Made by a program: the position numbers and the translations under genes
From: UBA4742 sp963773335
GTDB lineage: Bacteria; Actinomycetota; Acidimicrobiia; Acidimicrobiales; Acidimicrobilacustridaceae
Direction: 5' to 3'
Length of the DNA: 64,000 bases
NCBI GenBank assembly: GCA_963773335.1
Contig: CAVZAT010000007.1
Span: 310,001 to 374,000, forward strand
Shown: piece after piece, positions 46,177-55,744 of the stretch
How positions within the stretch are numbered: the first letter of the stretch is position 1
How the letters are laid out: every line of letters starts with the position of its first letter
Notes under the pieces: generated by a model
Databases searched by the model: none
What the model was told of the DNA's origin: nothing
Seen by the model: the letters and a program-made list of their open reading frames with translations, nothing else

Positions 46177-47766
46177 ATGACTTCCTTTCTCAACCATTGG
46201 GGGCTGACGCTCGCCACGTTCATCCCCTTGGTGGGTGTGGCCATCATGTTGCTCATCCCGCGCGCCGAGGAGGAGCTCCACAAGATCGTGGCGCTGGTGA
46301 CCAGCCTGGCCGTAGGCGTGGTCGGGATCCTGCTGTTCACCCACTTCGACTACACCCGCTCGGCGCAGCACCCGCGTGGTTCGGCCGAGCTGCAGTTCGT
46401 GATCAACAAGGACTGGATCACGATCATCAACAGCCACTACCACATGGGCCTCGACGGCATCTCGCTGCCGATGGTGGCCCTGACCATGCTGGTCGTGCCC
46501 CTGTGCATCATCTACTCGTGGAAGCACTTCCCCGAGCCGCACAACCCCAAGGCCTTCCTCATCCTCATCCTGGTCCTCGAGACCGGGATGGTGGGCACCT
46601 TCCTGGCCCAGGACCTCATCCTGTTCTTCGTGTTCTTCGAGGTCGTGCTGCTGCCGATGTACTTCATGATCGGCGTGTGGGGAGGCGAGCAGCGCCAGTA
46701 CGCCTCGATCAAGTTCTTCCTGTTCACGCTGTTCGGCTCGGCGTTGATGATCGTCAGCTTCCTGGCGCTGTACTTCCTGTCCAGCCCCATCAGCATCCAC
46801 GGCGGTCCACCGGTCCACACCTTCGACATGACCCTGCTGCCGCTGGCCGCGCGGGGCATCTCGTCCACGGCCGCCCTGGTCATCTTCGGCGGCATGTTCA
46901 TGGGCTTCGGCATCAAGGTGCCGATCTTCCCGTTCCACACCTGGCTGCCCGACGCCCACACGCAGGCCCCGACCGTGGGCTCGGTGATCCTGGCCGCCGT
47001 GCTGTTGAAGCTCGGCACCTACGGCTTCATCCGCATCGCCCTGCCCATCCTGCCCAACGCGGCCCAGACCTGGGCGCCGTGGATCGGGCTGCTGGGGGTC
47101 ATCGGCATCATCTACGGCGCGCTCTGCTGCCTGGCCCAGACCGACATGAAGCGACTCATCGCCTTCTCCTCGGTCTCGCACATGGGCTTCGTGATGCTGG
47201 CCATCTCCACGCTGACCACCTTCGGCATCAACGCGGCCATCTTCGGGATGGTGGCCCACGGGCTCATCACCGGCATCTTGTTCTTCGTGGCCGGGTCCAC
47301 CAAGGACCGCTACCACACGCTGGAGATCAAGCGCCTGGGCGGCATGCTCCAGTCGATGCCCCACATGGGCTGGATCCTGGGGTTCGCCACCATGGCCTCG
47401 CTGGGCCTGCCGGGTCTGGCCGGCTTCTGGGGGGAGTTCCCGGCCATCTTGTCGGCGTACCAGCCCAACGTCCCCAACCTGGCCCTGTTCCGGGTGTTCA
47501 TGGTGGTCGCGGCGCTGGGCACGGTGCTAGCCGCCGGCTACCTGCTCTACCTGTACCAGCGGGTGGCCTTCGGGGTGCCGTCGGAGGAGTTCGCCCACGA
47601 CCCGCACCTGCATGACGTGAGCGTGCCCGAGTGGATCGCGTGGCTACCCATGCTGGTCGGCATCGTGGTGCTGGGCTTCTTCCCGAACCTCATCTTCAAG
47701 ACCACCGATCCGGCCGTGACCAGCCAGGTCGTGGCCAGCAACGTCCGCGTGGCGGCGGGGAACTGA
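46177..47766 (+). CDS. nuoM: Complex I subunit M (operon 2)
   Basis: 529 aa, intact. Blocks: YHMGLDGISLPMVALTMLVV, FFVFFEVVLLPMYFMIGVWG, VPIFPFHTWLPDAHTQAPTV, KRLIAFSSVSHMGFVMLAIS, MVAHGLITGILFFVAGSTKD. Spacing of 18 bases after nuoL2. Confidence 0.95.
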   Translation: MTSFLNHWGLTLATFIPLVGVAIMLLIPRAEEELHKIVALVTSLAVGVVGILLFTHFDYTRSAQHPRGSAELQFVINKDWITIINSHYHMGLDGISLPMVALTMLVVPLCIIYSWKHFPEPHNPKAFLILILVLETGMVGTFLAQDLILFFVFFEVVLLPMYFMIGVWGGEQRQYASIKFFLFTLFGSALMIVSFLALYFLSSPISIHGGPPVHTFDMTLLPLAARGISSTAALVIFGGMFMGFGIKVPIFPFHTWLPDAHTQAPTVGSVILAAVLLKLGTYGFIRIALPILPNAAQTWAPWIGLLGVIGIIYGALCCLAQTDMKRLIAFSSVSHMGFVMLAISTLTTFGINAAIFGMVAHGLITGILFFVAGSTKDRYHTLEIKRLGGMLQSMPHMGWILGFATMASLGLPGLAGFWGEFPAILSAYQPNVPNLALFRVFMVVAALGTVLAAGYLLYLYQRVAFGVPSEEFAHDPHLHDVSVPEWIAWLPMLVGIVVLGFFPNLIFKTTDPAVTSQVVASNVRVAAGN

Positions 47767-47773
47767 TCGACTC

Positions 47774-49282
47774 ATGCCCGTGTTGCTGACCGCGGTCACC
47801 TGGCAGGCCCCCAAGGTCGACTACCACGCGCTCGCGCCCCTGATCGTGCTGACCGGGGTCATCGTGTTGATGATCGTGGTCGACCTGTTCGCCGGGCGCG
47901 ACGCCAAGGGCGCGCTGTCCTCGCTCGCCGGCATCGGGCTGCTGGGCGCGGCCATCCCGCTCATCACCCTGGCCGTCGACGGATCCGACCGGTCGATGTT
48001 CGGTGGTGCCTTCGTCGTCGATCATTTCGCCCTGGCCTTCGACGCCGTGTTCGTGATCGCCGGGTACGTAGTGGTGCTGCTGTCCACCAACTACATCGCC
48101 GAAGGCGACTACTGGGAGGGGGAGTACTACATCCTCCTCCTGAGCTCGGTGCTGGGCATGATGGTCATGGCCTCGGCGCGCGACCTGATCTCCATCTTCG
48201 TGGCGCTGGAGCTGTTGTCGGTGCCGGCCTACATGCTGGCCGCCTGGCGCAAGCGCGACCTGCGCAGCAACGAGGCTGGTCTGAAGTACTACCTGATGGG
48301 TGTGTTCGCCTCGGGCGTGATGCTCTACGGCATGTCGCTGATCTACGGCTTCACCGGCTCGACCGTGCTGGTGGAGATCGGCCACCAGGTCAACCATCTG
48401 GGCAGCTCCAAGCCGATCGTCAGCCTGGCCATCGTGTTCATGATCATCGGGTTCGCCTTCAAGGTGTCGGCCGTCCCATTCCACACCTGGGCCCCCGACA
48501 CCTACGAGGGCGCGCCCACCCCGGTGGCCGCCTTCCTGGCCACCGCGTCCAAGACGGCCGGCTTCGTGGCCCTCATGGAGTTGATCTTCGTGGGGTTCTT
48601 CGGGCGCCACAACATCTACGAGCCGCTCATGTGGGCCCTGGCTGCCGCCTCGATGACGGTGGGCAACCTGATCGCGCTGCGTCAGACCAACGTGGTGCGC
48701 ATGCTGGCCTACTCGGGCATCGCCCAGGCCGGCTACATCATGGCGCCCCTGGCCGTGGCCGGCAGCAGCGGACCGGTCGGCGCGGACGCGCTCCGGGCCA
48801 TCGTGACCTACCTGGCCATCTATGTGGTCATGAACCTGGGAGCGTTCGCGGTGGTGATCGCCGTGGCCCGCAAGACCCGATCGGCCGAGCTGACCAGCTT
48901 CTCGGGCCTGTTCGAGTACGCGCCCGGCCTGGCGGTGGCCATGCTCATCTTCATGGCCTCGCTGGCCGGGATCCCCCCCATGGCCGGGTGGTTCGCCAAG
49001 TTCCTCATCTTCCGCACGTTGGTGGCCCCGGGCACCACCGCCGGGTACGTGCTGGCCGTGGTCGTCGGCGTCAACTCGGTGATCGCGCTCTTCTACTACC
49101 TGCGACTGACCCGCTACATGTTCTTCGAGACGCCGATCGACGGTGACGTCACGCCCATCCGGGTGCCCGTCTCGCTGACCATCGCGCTGGTGCTGACGGT
49201 GGGGGTGACCCTGATCTGGGGTGTGTTCCCGGCCGCGGTGACCCACTTCACCGACACGGTGACCTTCGCGCTCGGTCGGTAG
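47774..49282 (+). CDS. nuoN: Complex I subunit N (operon 2)
   Basis: 502 aa, intact. Blocks: ISIFVALELLSVPAYMLAAW, VSAVPFHTWAPDTYEGAPTP, NVVRMLAYSGIAQAGYIMAP, SLAGIPPMAGWFAKFLIFRT. Its stop (TAG, 49280-49282) touches the GTG of the methyltransferase gene, which extends the operon. Confidence 0.95.
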   Translation: MPVLLTAVTWQAPKVDYHALAPLIVLTGVIVLMIVVDLFAGRDAKGALSSLAGIGLLGAAIPLITLAVDGSDRSMFGGAFVVDHFALAFDAVFVIAGYVVVLLSTNYIAEGDYWEGEYYILLLSSVLGMMVMASARDLISIFVALELLSVPAYMLAAWRKRDLRSNEAGLKYYLMGVFASGVMLYGMSLIYGFTGSTVLVEIGHQVNHLGSSKPIVSLAIVFMIIGFAFKVSAVPFHTWAPDTYEGAPTPVAAFLATASKTAGFVALMELIFVGFFGRHNIYEPLMWALAAASMTVGNLIALRQTNVVRMLAYSGIAQAGYIMAPLAVAGSSGPVGADALRAIVTYLAIYVVMNLGAFAVVIAVARKTRSAELTSFSGLFEYAPGLAVAMLIFMASLAGIPPMAGWFAKFLIFRTLVAPGTTAGYVLAVVVGVNSVIALFYYLRLTRYMFFETPIDGDVTPIRVPVSLTIALVLTVGVTLIWGVFPAAVTHFTDTVTFALGR

Positions 49283-50392
49283 GTGGCGGGCCGCCAGCTC
49301 GGGGAGCCCACCCCGCTCGAGCAGGCGCTGATCGACGAGATCCGGGTGCAGGGTCCCATGGGCTTCGACCAGGTGGTCGACCGGGCGCTCTACGACTCCG
49401 ACCACGGCTTCTACGCCACCGGGGGTCGGGCCGGCGGCCGTGGCGACTTCCTCACCAGCCCCGAGGTGGGCCCGCTGTTCGGCGCGGTGGTGGCCCGGGC
49501 GATCGATCAGTGGTGGGCCGAGCTGGGATCACCCGAGTCGTTCACGGTGGTCGAGGCCGGCGCCGGGGTGGGGACCTTGGCTCGTGCCGTGCTGGCGGCC
49601 CATCCAGTGTGTGCGCCGGCCTTGCACTACGTGCTGGTGGAGCGGGCCGAGCCCCTGCGGGAACGCCACGGCGATCACCTCGGCCTGGATGACGCCGGCG
49701 GCCGAGGGCCGTGGGTCCGGTCATGTGATCGATTCCCACCGGATCCGGTGACCGGCGTGGTCCTGGCCAACGAGCTGTTGGACAACCTGGCCTTCGGCGT
49801 GGTCGAGCGGGGCCCCGCCGGTTGGCTCGAGATCCGCGTGGACGTGGACGAATCGGGACCCGGGCTGGTCGAGATCACGGTGGAGGCACCTTCCGAGATG
49901 GCCGATCGCGCCCAGCGGCTGGCCCCGGACGCGGCGGTCGGCGCCCGGATCCCCGACCAGCGCCAGGCCCGCGATTGGGTGAGCGACGCGCTCGGCCGAC
50001 TCGAACGAGGCTGGTTGGTGGTCGTCGACTACGCCGACACCACGGCGTCCATGGCTGGGCGGCCCGCGTCGGACTGGTTGCGCACCTACCAGCGTCATCA
50101 ACGGGGCGGTCCGCCGTTGGGCGATCTCGGTCGCCAGGACGTGACCTGTGAGGTGGCCACCGATCAGCTGGCGTTGGTCCGCCCGCCTGCCCGGGTGGAG
50201 ACCCAGGCGGAGTTCCTGGCCCGTCACGGCCTGGCCGAGCTGGTCGAACAAGGTCGACAGGTGTGGGCGCAACGGGCGCACATCGGTGACCTGGAGGCGA
50301 TCCGGGCCCGGTCGCGGCTCGGCGAGGGCGAAGCGTTGGTGGACCCCGACGGGCTGGGCGCCTTCGCCGTCCTGCAGTGGCGGCAGGGCTGA
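49283..50392 (+). CDS. MidA/NDUFAF7-family SAM-dependent methyltransferase
   Basis: 369 aa. Family blocks: QVVDRALYDSDHGFYATGGR, GRGDFLTSPEVGPLFGAVVA, SAM motif FTVVEAGAGVGTLARAVLAA, and VVLANELLDNLAFGVVERG. The end AVLQWRQG is near the family length. Eukaryotic NDUFAF7 dimethylates an arginine of the NuoD homolog NDUFS2 and is needed for complex I assembly. Here the gene begins on the base after the nuoN2 stop, so a role in maturing one or both NuoD proteins is a strong inference. Both NuoD proteins keep the arginine. GTG start. Confidence 0.88.
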   Translation: MAGRQLGEPTPLEQALIDEIRVQGPMGFDQVVDRALYDSDHGFYATGGRAGGRGDFLTSPEVGPLFGAVVARAIDQWWAELGSPESFTVVEAGAGVGTLARAVLAAHPVCAPALHYVLVERAEPLRERHGDHLGLDDAGGRGPWVRSCDRFPPDPVTGVVLANELLDNLAFGVVERGPAGWLEIRVDVDESGPGLVEITVEAPSEMADRAQRLAPDAAVGARIPDQRQARDWVSDALGRLERGWLVVVDYADTTASMAGRPASDWLRTYQRHQRGGPPLGDLGRQDVTCEVATDQLALVRPPARVETQAEFLARHGLAELVEQGRQVWAQRAHIGDLEAIRARSRLGEGEALVDPDGLGAFAVLQWRQG

Positions 50393-50446
50393 TATCGACG
50401 GCGACGCCCGCCTGCCCGGGGGATCCGACCGGCCCCCGGGCGGCAC

Positions 50447-50452
50447 TAGTGT
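50447..50452 (+). promoter_or_regulatory. -10 element of a leaderless promoter (TetR gene)
   Basis: TAGTGT seven bases before the ATG at 50460, with no ribosome binding site. Confidence 0.45.
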
Positions 50453-50459
50453 TGCGTCC

Positions 50460-51110
50460 ATGTCTACGGCGGAACGCGTTCGGTTGTCGCGGGAGCGGAT
50501 CATCTCGGTGGCGGTCGAGTTGGTCGATCGGAACGGGCTGGATGCCCTGAGCATGCGCAAGCTCGGCGCCGCGCTCGGCGTCGAGGCCATGTCGCTCTAC
50601 AACCACGTCGAGAACAAGGACGACGTGCTGGACGGCATGCTCGACCTGGTGATGTGCCAGATCCACATCCCCGGTCCCGACGCGACCTGGGACGATCGCC
50701 TGCGCGGCCTGGCCCACGAGATCCGGCGCGCCGGCCTCGAGCACCCCGGGGTGCTCCCCCTGTTCGGCACGCGACCGATCACCACCGCCGAAGGCTTCGC
50801 CCCGGTGGAGGCCATACACGAGACCCTGGTGGACGCCGGGTTCGTCACCGAGCGCGGGGTGCACGCGGTCGTCTACGTGGCTGCCTTCGTCCTCGGGTAC
50901 CTGCGCATCGACCTGGGGCGATTGGCGCCTCCGCCGGGCGATCCCAGCGGCCCGTATGCCACCTGGGTGGATCCCGAGCACGAGCGGGCGGCTCAGTTCG
51001 GCCAGAGCCTGGTGGCCCGCGACTGGGATGTCGAGTTCGAGCGGTGCCTCGATCTGGTGATCGAATCCCTGCGGGCGTTGATCGGCGATCCGGCGGGCGT
51101 AGTCGAGTGA
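50460..51110 (+). CDS. TetR-family transcriptional regulator with TetR-type C-terminal domain
   Basis: 216 aa. HTH at residues 10-58 (RIISVAVELVDRNGLDALSM, LGAALGVEAMSLYNHVENKD). The C-terminal part (LRGLAHEIRRAGLEHPGVLP; VVYVAAFVLGYLRIDLGRL) resembles the TetR_C ligand domain. The ATG at 50460 gives the usual short N-terminal arm. It lies 72 bases upstream of acsA in the same direction and may regulate it; the ligand is unknown. Confidence 0.9.
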   Translation: MSTAERVRLSRERIISVAVELVDRNGLDALSMRKLGAALGVEAMSLYNHVENKDDVLDGMLDLVMCQIHIPGPDATWDDRLRGLAHEIRRAGLEHPGVLPLFGTRPITTAEGFAPVEAIHETLVDAGFVTERGVHAVVYVAAFVLGYLRIDLGRLAPPPGDPSGPYATWVDPEHERAAQFGQSLVARDWDVEFERCLDLVIESLRALIGDPAGVVE

Positions 51111-51139
51111 CCCCCGGCAGGCCGCGGCGGGGCGGGCGG

Positions 51140-51145
51140 TAGGCT
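51140..51145 (+). promoter_or_regulatory. -10 element of acsA
   Basis: TAGGCT, 37 bases before the ATG; the leader holds an AGGGGAA-type ribosome binding site. Confidence 0.4.
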
Positions 51146-51182
51146 CAGCCCGTATCGCAGCCGAGCAAGGGGAACACGGGAC

Positions 51183-53162
<1,980 letters not shown>

Positions 53163-53168
53163 CGAGGG

Positions 53169-53858
53169 GTGTCGACCAAACGCAAGACCAATCCCGCGGC
53201 GAAGAACCGGTCCCGAGCGCCAGCCAAGGGCCAGACAGGACGGGTGACCCCGTCCCGATCGTCGTCGGGTGCGGCCGGCGGGTCGGCCAAGGGCACGCGG
53301 GCCTCCAAGTCGACCCGATCAGAGAAGTCGAGCCGACCGGCTGAACCCGACCTCAACGTGGGAGCCGTCGATCGCCTGGTCGAGCGCGTCAACGAAGCCC
53401 TGCCGCGAGGTCGGGTCCGTTCGGCCTTCTCCGGCACCTCGGGGCTCTCGCCCAACGCGGTGACGGTGGTGGGGGCCCTGCCCGGCGTGGCCGTGGTGGC
53501 GGTGGCAGTGGTCAGCAAGCAGCCCTTGCTGCTGGTGGCGGCCGTCCTGGTGATGGCCGCGGCCATCGTCGCCGTGATGCGGTTCGCCAACAACACGCGG
53601 GTGGTGGCCGAGCTGCCCGATGAGCTGGTGGTCTTCACGTCGAGTCGGGGCGCGCTCGAGCCGTACCACCGGGGTCCAGTGGCCCTGGAGATCCGTCCGT
53701 ACTTCGACCGACGCTGGCTCAAGGTACTGGTGGGCCCCGATCAGCTCTTCGTGTCCAAGCGGGCCTACGGTGCCGTCGTCCGCCGACTGGCCGGCGCGGA
53801 CGACGGAGCTGGCCACCCCGGCGAGCAGGGCGCCGACGGAGCGGGCGGGGAGTCCTGA
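53169..53858 (+). CDS. Membrane protein of unknown function with basic N-terminus
   Basis: 229 aa. The first 60 residues are Lys/Arg/Ser-rich and low in complexity. Two adjacent helices follow at about 95-135 (AVTVVGALPGVAVVAVAVVS, LLLVAAVLVMAAAIVAVM), then a globular domain (VVAELPDELVVFTSSRGALE; FDRRWLKVLVGPDQLFVSKR) resembling small PH-like or bPH2-type domains in its strand pattern, though I cannot assign it. It starts with GTG 6 bases after acsA and probably is cotranscribed. Function unknown. Confidence 0.7.
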   Translation: MSTKRKTNPAAKNRSRAPAKGQTGRVTPSRSSSGAAGGSAKGTRASKSTRSEKSSRPAEPDLNVGAVDRLVERVNEALPRGRVRSAFSGTSGLSPNAVTVVGALPGVAVVAVAVVSKQPLLLVAAVLVMAAAIVAVMRFANNTRVVAELPDELVVFTSSRGALEPYHRGPVALEIRPYFDRRWLKVLVGPDQLFVSKRAYGAVVRRLAGADDGAGHPGEQGADGAGGES

Positions 53859-53874
53859 GACGGTGGTCGAGGCG

Positions 53875-54363
53875 ATGCCGTATGACCCCGACAACTGGCA
53901 GTGGCACGCAGGTCGGGTGTCGCCCGGGACGGCGATCGTCTTCGACCTGGACGGCGTGCTGTCGGATGCCGTCGGGCGCCAGCACTACCTGGAGCGGCCC
54001 TTCCGGGACTGGGAGGCCTTCTTCGAGGCCTGCGGGGACGATCCGCTCATCGACGAGGTGGCCCGGCTGCTGGAGGTGATCGGCCCCGAGCACCAGATCG
54101 TCCTGCTGACCGCCCGCCCCATCCGGGTGCAACGCCAGACCCTCGGTTGGCTCGAGCGCTACCAGCTCCGCTGGGACCTGCTCATCATGCGCGACTACGG
54201 AGACTACGGCGCCTCCCGGGAGTTCAAGCGCCGCACCGTGTACGAGCTGCGGGCGTTCGGCTTCGACCTACGTCTGGCCTTCGAGGACGACCGCCGCAAC
54301 TACGACATGTTTCACGCCGAGGGGGTGCCCTGCGTGTACATCCACTCCGGCTACTACGAGTAG
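53875..54363 (+). CDS. HAD-like hydrolase
   Basis: 162 aa. HAD motif I FDLDGVLSDAVGRQHYLE, motif II LLTARPI with Thr, and a late acid pair in LAFEDDRRNYDMF (motif IV). The short cap-less form resembles the 5'-nucleotidase/swiss-army-knife HAD groups that use a phosphoaspartate for phosphate removal. The substrate is unknown. ATG at 53875; a GTG at 53863 in frame is possible. Converges on yajQ with a shared hairpin between the stops. Confidence 0.8.
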   Translation: MPYDPDNWQWHAGRVSPGTAIVFDLDGVLSDAVGRQHYLERPFRDWEAFFEACGDDPLIDEVARLLEVIGPEHQIVLLTARPIRVQRQTLGWLERYQLRWDLLIMRDYGDYGASREFKRRTVYELRAFGFDLRLAFEDDRRNYDMFHAEGVPCVYIHSGYYE

Positions 54364-54373
54364 CGCTCTTGAC

Positions 54374-54440
54374 GCCGGACGGGTCCTGTCACCGGCGGGC
54401 GCTGCGGGGCCGCTCGGCTGGCGCCTCCGCAGCGCCAGCC
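54374..54440. repeat. Dispersed repeat family B, copy 1, ending in a terminator hairpin
   Basis: The segment shares GGGTCCTG, GGGCGCTGCGGG and CTCCGCAG in order with 62144-62215. It ends in a perfect 9-bp hairpin GGCTGGCGC / GCGCCAGCC (54416-54440) right between two convergent stops, so it probably acts as a two-way terminator. Confidence 0.6.
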
Positions 54441-54929
54441 TCAGTCGCGGAAGTTGTTGAACTGCAACGGGATGCCGAAGTCGTGCTCCTTGAGGGCGGC
54501 GATCACCGACTGCAGGTCGTCACGCTTCTTGCCACTGACGCGGAGCTGATCGCCCTGGGTCTGGGACTGGATTCCCTTGAGGCCGAGGCCTTTGATGAAG
54601 ACGTTGAGCTTGCGGGCGTTGTCGCTGGAGATGCCGGCGTTGAGCGTCGCGGTCTGACGGACGGTGCCGCCGGCCGCGTCCTCGACCTTGCCGTAGCTGA
54701 CGGCCTTGAGCGACACCTTTCGGCGCACCAGCTTCTCTTCGAGGACCTGGCGCACGGCGTTGAGACGGTCCTCGCTGACCGACTGGAGCTCGATCGAGCC
54801 GTCGCCCAGCTCGACGTTGGACCCCGTCCCCTTGAAGTCGTAGCGGGTGGTCAGCTCCCGAGCGGCCTGGTCGACCGCGTTGCGGATCTCCTGCTGGTCG
54901 ATCTCGGACACCACATCGAAGGTCGGCAT
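54441..54929 (-). CDS. YajQ-family nucleotide-binding protein
   Basis: 162 aa, exact family length. Start MPTFDVVSEIDQQEIRNAVD and blocks RYDFKGTGSNVELGDGSIEL and IKGLGLKGIQSQTQGDQLRV are typical of YajQ (DUF520), which binds nucleotides; in Xanthomonas a member binds c-di-GMP. The start at 54929 is chosen because the family begins at MP(T/S)FDVVSE; the longer open frame runs into the tRNA-Tyr gene. Confidence 0.94.
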   Translation of the reverse strand: MPTFDVVSEIDQQEIRNAVDQAARELTTRYDFKGTGSNVELGDGSIELQSVSEDRLNAVRQVLEEKLVRRKVSLKAVSYGKVEDAAGGTVRQTATLNAGISSDNARKLNVFIKGLGLKGIQSQTQGDQLRVSGKKRDDLQSVIAALKEHDFGIPLQFNNFRD

Positions 54930-54973
54930 GTCGCGCAGACTACCGCTGGCGCGAGGCGATGGGCTCGTCTCGT

Positions 54974-55003
54974 TTCGAGCGGCTCGGGTGGAGCCGATAA
55001 CGT
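54974..55003 (+). promoter_or_regulatory. Likely promoter of tRNA-Tyr
   Basis: TTCGAG (54974-54979), 18 bases, TAACGT (54998-55003); predicted start near 55010, five bases before the mature tRNA. Confidence 0.4.
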
Positions 55004-55014
55004 GACGAGTTCCT

Positions 55015-55099
55015 GGGTCGGTGCCCGAGTGGCCAAAGGGAACGGGCTGTAAACCCGTCGGCATTGCCTACGGTGGTTCAAATCCACCCCGGCCCACCA
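55015..55099 (+). tRNA. tRNA-Tyr (GTA), CCA encoded
   Basis: Acceptor GGGTCGG pairs with CCGGCCC (one G-T pair). Anticodon loop CTGTAAA on the stem ACGGG/CCCGT gives GTA. A long variable arm is present, as expected for bacterial tRNA-Tyr. T-arm GGTGG TTCAAAT CCACC, discriminator A at 55096, then CCA 55097-55099. Confidence 0.95.
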
Positions 55100-55103
55100 C
55101 TCG

Positions 55104-55589
55104 CTACAGCAGGCGTTGCATCACCATCACATCGAGCCACTTGCCGAACTTGCGGCCGACCTCCCGTTCGAGCCCGACCTCCTCGAACCCGAGACGCCGG
55201 TGCAGCTCGATGGAGGTGTCGTGGCCACCGACTATGCGGGCGATCACGGTGTGGAATCCGTGCTGGGCCGCCAACGACATGAGTTCGGTCAACAGCAGAC
55301 GGCCCACGCCGGCGCCGCGTTGGTCGTGGCGCACGTACAACGAGTCCTCGACGGTCGAGTTGTAGGCCGGACGGTCGCGAAAGGGCGAGAGGGAGGCGAA
55401 CCCGACCACCTCGCCGCCTTCCACGGCCACGATCACGGCATGGGCACCTGAACGGGCCTCCAACCACTGCAGCTGCTCGGCCAGCGTGCGGGGGACCAGA
55501 TCGAAGGTGACCGTCGACGTGGACACCTCTCGGTTGTAGATCTCGCGTATCGCCCCGGCGTCGACCGCCTGGGCCAGTCGAATCTCCAC
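55104..55589 (-). CDS. GNAT N-acetyltransferase, phosphinothricin acetyltransferase-like
   Basis: 161 aa from the GTG at 55589. Start IRLAQAVDAGAIREIYNREV, then VEGGEVVGFASLSPFRDRPA and the acetyl-CoA loop DQRGAGVGRLLLTEL, with late HTVIARIVGGHDTSIELHRR and LGFEEVGLEREVGRKFGKWL. This order is that of the Pat/Bar/YncA subgroup, which acetylates phosphinothricin-like or methionine-sulfone-type amines. The real substrate is unknown. It converges on tRNA-Tyr. Confidence 0.87.
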   Translation of the reverse strand: MEIRLAQAVDAGAIREIYNREVSTSTVTFDLVPRTLAEQLQWLEARSGAHAVIVAVEGGEVVGFASLSPFRDRPAYNSTVEDSLYVRHDQRGAGVGRLLLTELMSLAAQHGFHTVIARIVGGHDTSIELHRRLGFEEVGLEREVGRKFGKWLDVMVMQRLL

Positions 55590-55631
55590 CCGTCGACGGT
55601 AACAGCCGCCTGGCACACGGCTCGACGCGGC

Positions 55632-55710
55632 GAAGGCGAAGGCCGCCAGACCGGAGCCGCTGGATCGATGACACCCGGACGCGCAAGCCGCCCGTAGGGA
55701 GGCCCGCCCA
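55632..55710. repeat. Dispersed repeat family A, single copy
   Basis: Matches the reverse complement of 3739-3822 over about 75 bases by eye (GCCGCCAG, CCGGAGCCGCTG, GATGACACCCGGA) and ends with CCCGTAGGGAGG as in the 57 kb tandem array. It fills most of the 155-base gap between the acetyltransferase and ATPase genes. Confidence 0.6.
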
Positions 55711-55744
55711 TCGGAGGGCCTGTCGGTTGGCCCGGCCGACCTGC

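Noticed and set aside
44794..47364. 856-codon open frame on the minus strand across nuoL2 and nuoM2
   Set aside because: Very high GC leaves long open frames opposite real genes. The product is His/Gln/Gly/Asp-rich low-complexity sequence with no family motif, while the plus strand encodes clear NuoL and NuoM.
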